The notes under the pieces are model-generated. The model had not been told where the DNA came from and did not search any database. It saw only the letters and a program-made list of their open reading frames with translations. A DNA stretch of 64,000 nt from Jatrophihabitans sp. (lineage in GTDB: Bacteria; Actinomycetota; Actinomycetes; Mycobacteriales; Jatrophihabitantaceae): positions 310,001 through 374,000 of the forward strand of contig DASVQQ010000007.1 in the NCBI GenBank assembly GCA_036389035.1, written 5' to 3'. Below, one piece after another: positions 42,901 through 51,018 of the stretch (position 1 is the first letter of the stretch; every line of letters starts with the position of its first letter). Position numbers and translations under genes: made by a program.

Positions 42901-44358
42901 CGTGAGATCGAACTTTGCCGTGGCATCACCCCACGCGCCGAGTCGATAAGCGTGGATGCCGGGCAAGAGAGCGCTGTTCTCCTGGCCGCCGGGTCCAGTC
43001 AGCTGGCTGATCGCAATCTGGAAGATCGGGTGCCGTGCCAGCGAACGTGAGGGGGCGAATTCCGCGACTACCTTGTCGAAGGGCAACTCCCGGTAGGCAT
43101 CGGCGGCGAGCATCGACCCTCGGACCGACATGATCAGGTCCTCGCACGTGTTCTCCGGTCGCACCCGGGTACGCGAGAACAGCGTGTTCAAGAACAGGCC
43201 GATCAGCGGCTCGGTCTGGATACTGCGATTGCTGGAGAAGTAGCCGGTGCAGATGTCGGCGGAGTCACTGAGTCGATGGATCAGGATGTGCAGAGCCGCG
43301 GTCAACGTCATGAACAGTGTTGCGCCACGATCCCAGCTCAGCTGGCGTAGCCGATCCGCGACCTCGGCGGGGACAGCGAGCTCTACCAGGCCACCCCGGT
43401 GGCTGGCTACCGCCGGCCGGGGACGATCGGTCGGCAGTCCCACCTCCTCCGGTGTGCCCGCAAGGTACTCCCGCCAGTGGTCGACCCCTCGATCGAAGAC
43501 TCCCTCCAGCAAGTGCCGGTGCTGGGCGGCGGCGTAGTCGGAATAGCGGATCGGCAACGCGGGCAACGGACTGGGTCGGCCGGCCGCGTACGCCTCGTAC
43601 AGTGCGGACAGTTCGTTCGCCAGCACGTCGAAGGACCAGGCGTCGACGATGATGTGATGGAAGACGAAGGTCAGGATGTGATCGTCCTTGCCCAGCCGGA
43701 CAAGGCGGACCCGGAACACCGGCCCCTCGCCGAGGTCGAAGGGCAGCGACTCATCCTGCCGGATCAATTCCATCCCACGCTGCTCAGCCGCCGGCCAGGC
43801 TGACACGTCGCTGGTCGCGAGCTCGAACGCCGTCGGGTCCGCGACCCGAGGGACGAGTTCGTCGCCCACAGTGCCGAAAGTGGTGCGCAGGACGTCATGG
43901 CGGCTGAGGATCTGCCTGCCCGCGACAAGGAAATCGCCTTCGCCCTCGTTGATGTGCTCGGGCCAGCAGATGTCGTCGTAGCCGTTGTCGGCGAACCACT
44001 GCAGGTACGCCGGGCCTTCGGCGGTGCGCTGCAGGTGGCGGAACCGGGCGCCTAGCACCCGACCATCCACGACCGTCGCGCCGTTGGCTGCGAACACCAT
44101 GTCCGGCAGTCCGGGGATCGGCTCGATCTCTTCGACAGTGTGCCCGAGGCTGCGGTACAGCTCGCGCAGCACGGTCCACTGAGCGATGGCACGGCAGGCG
44201 TCGGTCGGCTGGGTCGGATCCATCCAGGGGTTGATGGAGTAGTGCACGCCGAAGAACCGCGGCCGGCACATCAGCAGTCGACGAGTGCCGGCCGATCTCG
44301 AGGGCGATGAGACGGTTTCCACTAACCGTTCTGGCGTGGCGGCGGCAGCCGGTGACAT
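39886..44358 (-). CDS. Chimeric single-module NRPS: half dimethylargininase + truncated C domain, A (Thr-like), T, TubC-like, TE
   Basis: A 1490-residue protein (GGAG six bases before the ATG at 44358). About 24-151 match the first half of DDAH/amidinotransferase proteins ([30 protein letters not shown]) without the catalytic His and Cys. At about 152 it passes into a condensation domain entering at RHDVLRTTF, so the first ~50 residues of the C domain are missing, though HHIIVDA remains. The A domain has code positions D-F-W-S-V-G-M-V-H-K, close to the threonine code. T-domain Ser1114 is in GGHS. About 1163-1216 resemble a TubC docking domain, and the C-terminus is a TE (GHSAGG, GGHYFP). It presumably releases a Thr-derived product modified by the P450. 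Confidence 0.9.
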   Translation of the reverse strand: MSPAAAATPERLVETVSSPSRSAGTRRLLMCRPRFFGVHYSINPWMDPTQPTDACRAIAQWTVLRELYRSLGHTVEEIEPIPGLPDMVFAANGATVVDGRVLGARFRHLQRTAEGPAYLQWFADNGYDDICWPEHINEGEGDFLVAGRQILSRHDVLRTTFGTVGDELVPRVADPTAFELATSDVSAWPAAEQRGMELIRQDESLPFDLGEGPVFRVRLVRLGKDDHILTFVFHHIIVDAWSFDVLANELSALYEAYAAGRPSPLPALPIRYSDYAAAQHRHLLEGVFDRGVDHWREYLAGTPEEVGLPTDRPRPAVASHRGGLVELAVPAEVADRLRQLSWDRGATLFMTLTAALHILIHRLSDSADICTGYFSSNRSIQTEPLIGLFLNTLFSRTRVRPENTCEDLIMSVRGSMLAADAYRELPFDKVVAEFAPSRSLARHPIFQIAISQLTGPGGQENSALLPGIHAYRLGAWGDATAKFDLTLHVADSGPRGEITTQWEYATDLFDHATVERFAGYYRTLLQAIADDVEQRVVDLPLLSPSEATALTGAGPIPILESGTLSDAFDRQATRTPDRVAVSAPDGELTYRELATRAYRLAHLLRERGAGPETRVALVLPRTSDFVVAILAVLSAGAAYVPIDPDYPKQRIAATIADAAPVVVVTTQEHAHHAAAPILLDDHDFEAALARYPDTPPTVSVLVDNAAYVIYTSGSTGRPKGVVVTHRNVTRLFTAARQRFRFGAEDVWTLFHSFAFDFSVWELWGALSHGGRVVVLPATATRSRRELHTLLAREHVTVLSMTPSAFLQLALPSQEFDEADEPEWDAGLRYVVFGGEALDSGRLAPWFQRHRAAGPDLINMYGITETTVHVTFEHIRPIAVTEPGSVIGSALEDLRTYVLDDELRPVPVGVVGELYVAGAGLARGYWGQAGLTAQRFLPDPFTGHGQRMYRSGDLVRWRADAALEFIGRADFQIKIRGFRIEPGEVEAALRRHPSIADTAVTAREDTPGDQRLIAYLVLKDGHTFQSEPLRQHLATTLPAHMRPNIYLPLTRLPLTANGKLDRTALPAPTPQPDNPTTRQPPATPTERTLAAIWTDLLKTPHINRDDSFFTLGGHSLLATLVIARIEQHFATTIPLAQFYAQPTLTHLAHLIDTNHTPTTHTDRLIVDGLLREAHRRGVRVSVEDGELCYQAERGPVDQRPVRVLERYRKEVIQRLSEGGLVPSLESIARPRSAWLSPLGQSANAEAVLYLIPAAGSGPRTYSRWATVVPEQLEVHCLRPPGREERFDEPSYVEVGPLADRIADEVLSHLADRDVPFALFGHSAGGLIAYRVARRIDDPRLRLVAVAGTPPPDLSGAQEDVSDEELLEALRAWGATPEELIGDADAMAAFLPRLRADLAVVTSCHQPWAESDRLDVPMIAFEGSADESASPGDAAAWARWTRREFTRHTITGGHYFPVTAGRRVLDDLTVALGLRPARTDAQEVSCQDSQTA
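40884..41590 (-). other. Mosaic block within the NRPS with different codon use
   Basis: Over about 700 bp the coding strand switches to a strongly C/A-rich style (ACC, CAC, CCC runs; the plus strand is G/T-rich, e.g. around 40890-41160). Flanking NRPS sequence uses the mixed G/C third positions of the rest of the window. The block covers about residues 923-1158: the end of the A domain (A-subdomain) and the whole T domain. Edges are estimates by eye, within about 30 bp. Confidence 0.75.
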
Positions 44359-44599
44359 GGCGATCTCCAAGCGTGGCAGTGACGTCGGGGTGCGCTCATC
44401 CCAGTGAGGCCCCGCCGGCGCGACGACTTGTTATCTCTTAGCATTAGTACCATAAATCCGAATTATCCATATAGCTTTCGCTCGGTAACAGCTACTACGA
44501 GCGGTACGCGTACGAGTCGCGGGATCGCACTCCTTGACCGGTAGCGGTTTGCCCGGTTAGCTAGCTGAACCCACCCGCATTTCACCTCGGAGTAAATAC
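44359..44599. promoter_or_regulatory. AT-rich divergent promoter region, NRPS and protease
   Basis: The region between the divergent NRPS and serine protease genes includes a marked low-GC core (about 44430-44485, with TTATC, CATAAATCC and ATTATCCATATAG). Promoters for one or both genes probably lie here. I cannot assign boxes with confidence. No palindromic operator stands out. A purine-rich site (CGGAG) precedes the protease ATG. Confidence 0.5.
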
Positions 44600-45505
44600 A
44601 TGACCTTTTCCTTCAGCGCGAGCCGGCGCTCATTCCGGCTGCTGGTTGCCGCTGCCACCGCGATCGCGGGCACCGTTCTCACCGTCTCGACCGCCACCGC
44701 GGCCCCGGCCCCGGCCGGCGCCCCTGCCGCCGCCAGCTCCAGCCAGGTCGTCCCGCAGTTGCAGGCTGCCGGCCTCGCTTCCACGATCGCGCTGAACAAC
44801 TGCTCGGCCAGCCTGGCGCGCTACCCGTCGTCCAAGGACACCGACCGGGCGATGATGCTCACCAACGGCCACTGCTATGAGGGCGGTTTCCTCAGCGCGG
44901 GCACGGTGCTGGTCAACCGGGCCAGCTCCCGCAGCGGCAAGCTGCTCGACGCCAGTGGCCGGGCCGTAGCCACGCTGCGCGCGGATCTGTTGCTCTACGC
45001 CACCATGACCGGCACCGACGTCGCCCTGTACCGGCTGACCAGGACCTTCGCCCAGCTGAGGAGCACCACCGGGCTCTCCGCGCTGACCATCTCCGCCACC
45101 CACCCGGTCGCCGGGCGCGCGATCTCGATCCCGTCCGGGTACTGGAAGACCACCTACTCCTGCAGCATCAACGGGTTCGTTCCGACGCTGCGCGAGGGCC
45201 AGTGGACCTGGCATGACTCGATCCGCTACCAGTACCCGGACTCCAGTTGCCAGACCATCGGCGGCACGTCCGGCTCGCCGATCGTCGATGACACCAGCCT
45301 GGAACTCGTCGGCGTCAACAACACCACCAACGAGGACGGCGTCGCCTGCACGCTGAACAACCCGTGCGAGGTCAACTCCGACGGCAGCACCACCTTCACC
45401 CAGGGGCAGAACTACGGCCAGCAGACCTACTGGTTCAACACCTGCCTGACCACGACCAACGCGATCGACCTGAACAAGACCGGCTGCATGCTCACCAAGC
45501 CGTAG
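44600..45505 (+). CDS. Secreted trypsin-like serine protease (S1)
   Basis: A 301-residue preprotein. A Sec signal (RRSFRLLVAAATAIAGTVLTV) is cut probably after ATA or A-P-rich STATAAPA, followed by an Ala/Pro/Ser propeptide-like linker. The catalytic triad is His91 (TNGHC), Asp140 (GTDVALYRL) and Ser224 (GGTSGSP). Paired cysteines in the C-terminal half suggest disulphides outside the cell. No prodomain of the alpha-lytic type is visible. It is divergent from the NRPS and followed by a strong hairpin. Extracellular protein degradation is the likely role. Confidence 0.92.
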   Translation: MTFSFSASRRSFRLLVAAATAIAGTVLTVSTATAAPAPAGAPAAASSSQVVPQLQAAGLASTIALNNCSASLARYPSSKDTDRAMMLTNGHCYEGGFLSAGTVLVNRASSRSGKLLDASGRAVATLRADLLLYATMTGTDVALYRLTRTFAQLRSTTGLSALTISATHPVAGRAISIPSGYWKTTYSCSINGFVPTLREGQWTWHDSIRYQYPDSSCQTIGGTSGSPIVDDTSLELVGVNNTTNEDGVACTLNNPCEVNSDGSTTFTQGQNYGQQTYWFNTCLTTTNAIDLNKTGCMLTKP

Positions 45506-45514
45506 GTGCCGATC

Positions 45515-45570
45515 GGCCCGGCGGTCCGGTCCTGAGCCAAGCCTCGGGACCGGACCGGACCGGCCGGGCC
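45515..45570 (+). terminator. GC-rich hairpin terminator after the protease
   Basis: GGCCCGG and GGTCCGGTCC on the left (45515-45532) pair with GGACCGGACC and CCGGGCC on the right (45547-45570), with a small internal bulge. It begins 10 bases past the stop and is followed by a modest T-containing stretch. Confidence 0.75.
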
Positions 45571-45691
45571 GTTCAATCTATTTGAGATGGACGAGACCCG
45601 GCGCGGATCCCAAGTCACGGGCGAGACCGGCGTCGCCGGATCCGATCGCGAGGCATACTGAACTCGACACCCAGCGAGAGGAGGGCAGCCC

Positions 45692-45865
45692 GTGTTCTGG
45701 TGGCTGATGCTGCTCGGGGTGGTGCTCGTGGTGTTCCTGATGTACCGGCTGGCCAAGCGGATCGATGACATCGAATCGGACTCCGCCTACCAGTACGAGA
45801 ACGCCCAGGGCCCCGGATATGGCTCGAAGTTCCTGAACATCCTGCGCGGCCGCGACCGCGATTAG
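45692..45865 (+). CDS. Small membrane protein (57 residues)
   Basis: The GTG start is preceded by GGAGGG with six bases between, an excellent ribosome site. The product opens with one membrane span (FWWLMLLGVVLVVFLMY), then a basic/acidic helix (RLAKRIDDIESDSAYQYENA) and a basic tail ending RGRDRD. I know no family. The strong ribosome site and natural signal-anchor layout make it a real small gene. It lies alone between the protease terminator and a decayed DinB-like gene. Confidence 0.7.
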   Translation: MFWWLMLLGVVLVVFLMYRLAKRIDDIESDSAYQYENAQGPGYGSKFLNILRGRDRD

Positions 45866-45909
45866 CAGTCGCAACCCTGACCAGCAGCCGCCGGCGCTGC
45901 TGGTGGGCG

Positions 45910-46481
45910 CTAGCTCGACGCCCCTCGGGGGCGCCAGTCAGCCGGCGGGTCCTCACCGACCAGGCCGTCCACCGCCTCGCGCAGCAGGTCGGCCTGGCCG
46001 GTGTGCCGGCCGTACTCCTCGATCAGGTCGCACACGATGCGCCGCAGGCTGACGGGCCGGCCGACGAGCGAGGACAGGTGGACCAGCTGGTCCAGCCCGC
46101 CGTCGGCCAATGCCGCCTCAAGCCTGGCCCTGGACCGTTCGGTGGTGCTCTCCCAGAGCGCGTAGAGCTGTTCGGGGGTGTCCTGGGCGGCCGAGTTGAA
46201 ATCCCAGTCCGGGTCGCTGTCCCAGTCCCCGGCGTCCCACGGCGGGCCGAGCGGCTCGCCGCTGAGCTTGGCGCTGAAGCATTGCGCGTCCACGCGTGCC
46301 AGGTGCTGAGCAGGCCACCCAGGGTCAGCGACGAGGCCCCGATCCGGACCTGCAGTCCCGCCGAGTCCAGGCCGTCGGCCTTCCAGCGGAAGGTCCAGCG
46401 CAACCGGTCCAGCGCGCCGACCAGGTGCTCGGCCTCGGTGCCGGCCAGCGGCGGTTCCCAGGGAGGGTCGCTGTCAGTCAT
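45910..46481 (-). pseudogene. DinB/DUF664-like gene with a single-base frameshift
   Basis: The reading frame from the ATG at 46481 (MTDSDPPWEPPLAGTEAEHLVGALDRLRWTFRW, GASSLTLGGLL) continues naturally only in another frame (QHLARVDAQCFSAKLSGEP, CDLIEEYGRHTGQADLLREAVDG). Adding one base near 46308-46313 (CTGCT-CAG, consistent with a lost C from CTCC) would restore a ~190-residue DUF664/DinB-like protein. DinB-like proteins are four-helix metal-binding enzymes such as bacillithiol/mycothiol-dependent transferases. A sequencing error cannot be excluded. Confidence 0.82.
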
Positions 46482-46495
46482 GGCGTCAGCCTAGG

Positions 46496-46573
46496 CGCCG
46501 AAGCCGAAGCCGAAGCCGAAGCCGACGCGACGCCGACGTCGACGCCGACGCGACGCCGACGCCGACGCGACGC
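46496..46573. repeat. Simple-sequence tract (GCCGAA/GCCGAC type)
   Basis: Four GCCGAA units are followed by two copies of an 11+12-bp GCCGACGCGAC/GCCGACGYCGAC pattern and a partial copy. It fills the gap between the decayed DinB-like gene and the ABC-2 permease and is likely slippage-prone. It could act as a weak terminator for the converging direction, but no long hairpin is obvious. Confidence 0.85.
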
Positions 46574-46577
46574 GGCC

Positions 46578-47387
46578 CTACTTGACCTCTGCCCGCGTGA
46601 CGGATCGAAGCCCGACCGTCAAGGGGATGACCAGCCAGATCATTCCGGTGACACCGAGGTGAGCCCACTGCTGGGCGGTCAGGGCGCCTTCGAGCAGGGC
46701 GCCTTGGGCGTGGTCGAAGTCGACCCAGGGCTGCAGGTCGACGAACCAGTCCTGCGAGGAGGCCAGCAGCAGGGCCAGCGACGGCAGCAGGAACGCGTAG
46801 AGGAAGTAGGCCACCAGCGCCCCGGCCGAGCTGCGGATCAGCACGCCGAGCATGAAGCCGACCAGCAGGCCGAGCACGTTGGCCAGGACGATGGTGAGCA
46901 GGTCGACGACGGTCAGGTCCCAGACCGGGTCGACGCCGGTGATCGCCGTTCCGGCCAGGTTGCCGAGGGCGCCGATCCCGAAGGCCAGCGGAATGGACAC
47001 GACGGCGACGCCGACGCACGCGATCGCCTTGGCCAGCATGACCCGGCCGCGGTGCGGGACCAGGGTGAAGGTGGTGAGCCCGCTGCGCTGGCTCCACTCG
47101 CCGGTCACGGACAGGATCGCGATGATCGGCAGGACGAGCGTCATCGGGATGCCGATCGCGGCCGTGAACGTGCCGTAGGTCATCTCGCTGTCGGATGCGA
47201 ACAGGATGACCGCCACCGTGGCGAGCAGCGCCAGGATCGCGATGCTGGCCATCAACCAGAACCCGGACCGGGTGTCGAACATCTTGCGCAACTCGGTGGT
47301 GATGATCCGGCCCAGCGGGATCGGGCGGTGAACAGTCCTGGCCGGGGACGCCGGCGCGATGTCCAGGGTGCTGAGGGTGGTGGTCAT
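46578..47387 (-). CDS. ABC-2 exporter permease
   Basis: A 269-residue membrane protein: a cytosolic N-terminus (IITTELRKMFDTRSGFW, typical), then about six spans (WLMASIAILALLATVAVILF, the MTLVLPIIAILSV region, ACVGVAVVSIPLAFGIG, the VLANVLGLLVGFMLG region, AYFLYAFLLPSLALLLA, the terminal VTGMIWLVIPLTVG). It pairs with the ATPase upstream (4-bp overlap) in an operon that also encodes a DUF4386 protein and a 99-residue protein. The substrate is unknown. It is not closely similar to the permease at 6081-6911. Confidence 0.9.
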   Translation of the reverse strand: MTTTLSTLDIAPASPARTVHRPIPLGRIITTELRKMFDTRSGFWLMASIAILALLATVAVILFASDSEMTYGTFTAAIGIPMTLVLPIIAILSVTGEWSQRSGLTTFTLVPHRGRVMLAKAIACVGVAVVSIPLAFGIGALGNLAGTAITGVDPVWDLTVVDLLTIVLANVLGLLVGFMLGVLIRSSAGALVAYFLYAFLLPSLALLLASSQDWFVDLQPWVDFDHAQGALLEGALTAQQWAHLGVTGMIWLVIPLTVGLRSVTRAEVK

Positions 47388-48322
47388 GCCACTGCTCCTT
47401 CGGGGTGTCTGTCGCTGATCAGGGCGGCGCTGGCGGTGTCGCGCTGGGTGTCGGCGGTGAGCGCGAGGAACATCTCCTCCAGGCCGGCGCCGCCGGCCGG
47501 GCCCAGCTCGATCACCGGCACCCCGGCGGCGAAGGCGATCTTGCCGACGAGTTCGGCGTCGGCCTGGGCGAGCAACCCGTCCTCACCGACGGGTGAGAAG
47601 GTGACGCCCGAGTCGGTGAGGGCCCCGGCGACGACCTCGCGGCTGGCCGTGCGCACCAGGGAGCCCGCGGACCGCAGCAGATCGCTCTTGGCCCCCTGGG
47701 CGACGATGCGGCCGTTGCCGATCACCACCAGGTCATCGGCGATCACCTCGATCTCGTGCAGCAGGTGCGAGGACAGCAGGACGGTTCCGCCGCGGTCGGC
47801 GTAGTCGCGCAGCAGCCCCCGCATCCAGCGGATGCCGGCCGGGTCCAGGCCGTTGGCCGGCTCGTCGAGGATCAGCACCTGCGGATCGCCGATCAGGGCG
47901 GTGGCGATGCCGAGCCGCTGCCGCATGCCCAGCGAGTAGTCGCGCACCCGCCGGGACGCCTCCTCCGGCGTCAGGCTCACCAGGTCCAGCAGCTGCTCGA
48001 CGCGGCTTTGCGGAATCCCCATGAATCGCTGGGCAATCGTCAGGATCTCGCGACCGGTGCGGCCGGCGTGCTGGGCGGAGGCGTCCAGCAGCACCCCGAC
48101 CTCGCGTCCCGGATTGGGCAGGTCCACATAGCTGCGCCCGGAGATGGTGACCCGTCCCGAGCTGGCGTGGGTGAGCCCGACCATGATCCGCATGGTGGTC
48201 GACTTGCCGGCGCCGTTGGGGCCGAGGAATCCGGTCACCCGGCCCGGCTCCGCCGTGAAGCTGACGTCGTCGACCGCGGTGAAGGAGCCGTACTTCCGGG
48301 TGACCGATTCGACGGTGATCAT
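47384..48322 (-). CDS. ABC exporter ATP-binding protein
   Basis: A 312-residue ATPase: Walker A GPNGAGKST (about residues 35-43), signature DYSLGMRQRLG, Walker B VLILDEPANGLDPAG and the SSHLLHE switch. It powers the ABC-2 permease downstream, with which it overlaps by 4 bp. It also overlaps the DUF4386 gene upstream by 4 bp, so one message makes the whole set. C-terminal extension as in drug-export ATPases. Confidence 0.92.
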   Translation of the reverse strand: MITVESVTRKYGSFTAVDDVSFTAEPGRVTGFLGPNGAGKSTTMRIMVGLTHASSGRVTISGRSYVDLPNPGREVGVLLDASAQHAGRTGREILTIAQRFMGIPQSRVEQLLDLVSLTPEEASRRVRDYSLGMRQRLGIATALIGDPQVLILDEPANGLDPAGIRWMRGLLRDYADRGGTVLLSSHLLHEIEVIADDLVVIGNGRIVAQGAKSDLLRSAGSLVRTASREVVAGALTDSGVTFSPVGEDGLLAQADAELVGKIAFAAGVPVIELGPAGGAGLEEMFLALTADTQRDTASAALISDRHPEGAVA

Positions 48323-49104
48323 GAGTGGGCCTCTTGCTCGGACGTGACGGGCTGAGCGGCCTCGGCGTTGATCTCCGCCGTGATGGCCGAGGGCTTGAAC
48401 CCCTTCACCATGAGGTAGATGCCGAACCAGAGTTCCCAGAGAAATTCCGGCACCGACGCGATCAGCTGCGCCGGGGAGTCGGGCTGGATGAGGTCGAATA
48501 TCACGGCGGTCCCCGAAAGGCAGATCATCGTGCCTCCGATGAGCCCCAGCACGGCCATGCGCCGCGGCACCAAGCCGGACCGGTACATCAGGTAGCCCAG
48601 GATGAGCCCGTTGCCCACGCCGACGACGAAGCCGGGGCCGAGCTGGAACGTCCAGTCATGGATGGCCACCAGCGCCTGGGCGACCGGCTCGTACGCGGCG
48701 GCGTCCGCGCCGCCGAAGTCCTGCCGCAGGGTCACGAGCGAGAGGATGCTGAGGATGCCAACGGCGATGAAGGCGGATTCGACGATCCGAGCGCCGACGA
48801 AGGCGAGGGCGAGGCCTTCGTGTTGCCGCTTGAGGACGGAGAACAGCACGACCGCGGAGCCGACGTTGGCGATGATCAGGATGACCTCGAGGAAGGCGCC
48901 CCACAGCGCGGGGGTGTCACCGCCCGCGCCGGTGATGTAGTCGGCATGCCCGAGCAGGGGCGGGTACAGGGCGATCTTCGGGGGGATCGAGGCGAGATAG
49001 GTGATGAGGAACAGCGCCCCGGCGAGAAACGCCGTCTTCCTCGTCGCGTCCATCGGGGCTCGCTTCGGTCGCTTGCCGGCCGCGGGTCGCATGGTGATCG
49101 TCAT
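48319..49104 (-). CDS. DUF4386 membrane protein
   Basis: A 261-residue protein of about seven spans (TAFLAGALFLITYLASIP, FLEVILIIANVGSAVVLFSVL, the AFIAVGILSILSLV region, GFVVGVGNGLILGYLMY, VLGLIGGTMICLSGTAVIF, the terminal ELWFGIYLMVKGF). It matches the DUF4386 pattern (PPKIALYPPLL, TWRALV-type IHDWTFQLGPGF). DUF4386 proteins are often found with ABC-2 exporters, but their function is unknown. It may be an auxiliary subunit or immunity protein. It is coupled at both ends by 4-bp overlaps. Confidence 0.85.
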   Translation of the reverse strand: MTITMRPAAGKRPKRAPMDATRKTAFLAGALFLITYLASIPPKIALYPPLLGHADYITGAGGDTPALWGAFLEVILIIANVGSAVVLFSVLKRQHEGLALAFVGARIVESAFIAVGILSILSLVTLRQDFGGADAAAYEPVAQALVAIHDWTFQLGPGFVVGVGNGLILGYLMYRSGLVPRRMAVLGLIGGTMICLSGTAVIFDLIQPDSPAQLIASVPEFLWELWFGIYLMVKGFKPSAITAEINAEAAQPVTSEQEAHS

Positions 49105-49400
49105 GTCGTTCTCCTTCGTGGATTGATGGGTGATCGGGGCCCGGTGGTGGGCGGGTCGAGCTGGTCGGATGCGACCGGAGTCACCGAGAGCAGCGGCAGG
49201 CCGGTGTCGCGCAGCCGTTGCAGCAGGCCGTGCAGTGCGGCCTGGTCGGCCACCGGCCCATGGATGTTGGTGACGCCGTCGCCCTCGTCGGCCAGGCTCA
49301 TCCCGTCGAACCAGGCTGCCCAGCGGGACTCGAGGCGCCCTTGGACGCGGATCTCGTACCGAACAGGTTGGTCAGAACGGCCGGCCGATGTCTGGCTCAT
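49101..49400 (-). CDS. Small conserved hypothetical protein heading the ABC-2 operon
   Basis: A 99-residue protein with the pattern YEIRVQGRLESRWAAWFDGMSL, GPVADQAALHGLLQRLRDTGLPLLSV. I recognise it as a small family found in many actinobacteria and chloroflexi; function unknown. It has one beta-strand-rich N-half and a helix, a possible dimerising or sensing domain. GAGGAG before the ATG is ideal. It is the first gene of the operon behind a 16-bp palindrome. Confidence 0.75.
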   Translation of the reverse strand: MSQTSAGRSDQPVRYEIRVQGRLESRWAAWFDGMSLADEGDGVTNIHGPVADQAALHGLLQRLRDTGLPLLSVTPVASDQLDPPTTGPRSPINPRRRTT

Positions 49401-49469
49401 CGCTACTCCTCGCTTCCTTGCCCGGATGGATCTCAGCCGGCGTCGGAATGCTCGAAAGGTAGGAGCGGA

Positions 49470-49512
49470 TGTGGTGAGCGGGGATCACCACATGTGGTGA
49501 GTGAGGTGGTGA
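49470..49512. promoter_or_regulatory. Palindromic operator before the ABC-2/DUF4386 operon
   Basis: TCACCACATGTGGTGA (49485-49500) is a perfect 16-bp palindrome. Extra half sites occur on both sides: TGTGGTGA at 49470-49477 and GGTGGTGA at 49505-49512. The cluster lies 70-110 bases before the operon start, where a repressor or activator would bind. No gene immediately beside it is an obvious cognate regulator; the LAL and XRE-cupin genes a few kb away are candidates. Confidence 0.75.
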
Positions 49513-49535
49513 TCTTTCCTGCGGCGTCCCGCCGA

Positions 49536-51014
49536 TCAGGCCGGTCGGCGGCCCAGTCCTGGCGCGGCGAGGACCGCCGCGATCAGCACGACCAGGGCGA
49601 TCACCCGGTAGCCGGCCGCCATGGCGTCTGTGAAGGCGTTGACGGCTTGGGTGAAGCTGGTCGTTCCGAGCTGCTGGGCCGCGCTGAGGGTCTGGGAGGT
49701 GGAGCCGGCTCGTTCCTGCAGGGCCGCCGGCAGGGCCTTGGCGAAGTGGCTGGTGAGAACGGCGCCGACGACGGCGACTCCGAGGGCGCTGCCGATTTCG
49801 CGGGCAGCGCTGTTGAGTCCGGAGCCCATTCCGGCGCGGGCTGCCGGGAGCGAGGCCATGATGCCAGTGGACAGGGTGGGCACGCTGAGCCCCATGCCGG
49901 TTGAGACTGCCAGCAGCGCCAGGCCGTAGGGCAGGTAGGCAGTCGCGGGGGTGACGAAGGACAGCGCCGCGAGCCCGGCGGCGACCAGCACCATGCCGCC
50001 GGTGACGGCAGCGCGGGCGCCGACACGTCTGGCGATCGCGACGCTGCGGCGGCTGACGGCGAGCATTCCGATGGGTAGCGGCAGGATGGCAAGGCCGGTC
50101 GCCAAGGGGGAGTAACCCTTTGCGTATTGCAGGTATTGGGCGTTGACGAAGAACAGCGCGAACAGGCCGAAGAAGACGGCTGCCACGCCGATCGCCCCGG
50201 TCCGCAACCTTGTGATGGCGAAGATCCGCGGATCGAGGAGCGGCTGCGCGGCTCGTAGCGCGTGCGCCACAAGCCCGGCGAGCAGCAGGGCCGCGGCGGT
50301 GAACGAGCTGAGTGCCAGCGCGGAGCTCCAGCCCTGGTCAGCGCCTTCGATGATGGCGAACAGGAGCGTGAAGACGGCGGCAGTGAGCAGGGCCGCGCCG
50401 ATCAGGTCGAGGCTGGCGGGATGTCGTTCACCGCGCGGCGCGACTCGCAGCACCGCGACGGCCAGCAGTGCCGCCACCGGCCCGATGACCAGGAACAGGC
50501 CCTGCCACGGCAGCCATTGCAGGACCAGCCCGCCGCCGAGGGTGCCGAGAGCGCCGGCGGCGCCGGTGGCGGCTGTCCAGGTCGCGATGGCGTGGGCCTT
50601 GCGTTCGGCCGGCGTCACCTGCAGCAGCAGTGACAGGGTGGCAGGCATCACCAGGGCGGCGCCGAGCCCGGTCACCACCCGTCCGGTCAGCAGGACCGCG
50701 ACATTCGGTGCGGCAGCCGAGAACAGGCAGCCGACCGCGAACACCACCAGGCCGGTGAGCAGCACGCCCTTGCGCCCGATCCGGTCGCCGAGCGCTCCGG
50801 CCGGGATGAGCAGGCACCCGAACACCACGATGTAGGCGTCGACGATCCACAACAGTTGGGTGGAACTTGGGTGCAGGTCGCTGCTCGACAGCTTCGGCAG
50901 GGCGAGGTTGATCGCGGCGACCATCGCGACGACCACCACCACGCACGCCGACATCAGCGCGAGCATCGCCCGCGACGATGTGGAGCGCGCGGTCACGGGA
51001 GTCAGGACCGACAT
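49536..51014 (-). CDS. DHA2-type MFS drug transporter
   Basis: A 492-residue transporter of the 14-span EmrB/QacA type: the first span, DAYIVVFGCLLIPAGALGDRIGRKGVLLTG (motif A), and the GRVVTGLGAALVMPATLSLL motif C/antiporter region. It uses proton motive force to export lipophilic compounds. It lies 4 bp after the thioredoxin-reductase-like gene and is read in the same direction, so one operon; divergent control by the XRE-cupin protein is likely. Confidence 0.92.
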   Translation of the reverse strand: MSVLTPVTARSTSSRAMLALMSACVVVVVAMVAAINLALPKLSSSDLHPSSTQLLWIVDAYIVVFGCLLIPAGALGDRIGRKGVLLTGLVVFAVGCLFSAAAPNVAVLLTGRVVTGLGAALVMPATLSLLLQVTPAERKAHAIATWTAATGAAGALGTLGGGLVLQWLPWQGLFLVIGPVAALLAVAVLRVAPRGERHPASLDLIGAALLTAAVFTLLFAIIEGADQGWSSALALSSFTAAALLLAGLVAHALRAAQPLLDPRIFAITRLRTGAIGVAAVFFGLFALFFVNAQYLQYAKGYSPLATGLAILPLPIGMLAVSRRSVAIARRVGARAAVTGGMVLVAAGLAALSFVTPATAYLPYGLALLAVSTGMGLSVPTLSTGIMASLPAARAGMGSGLNSAAREIGSALGVAVVGAVLTSHFAKALPAALQERAGSTSQTLSAAQQLGTTSFTQAVNAFTDAMAAGYRVIALVVLIAAVLAAPGLGRRPA

Positions 51015-51018
51015 GTGA

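Noticed and set aside
37948..44600. Integrative element inserted at the tRNA-Thr gene
   Set aside because: No integrase, excisionase or second copy of the tRNA 3' end was visible in the window.
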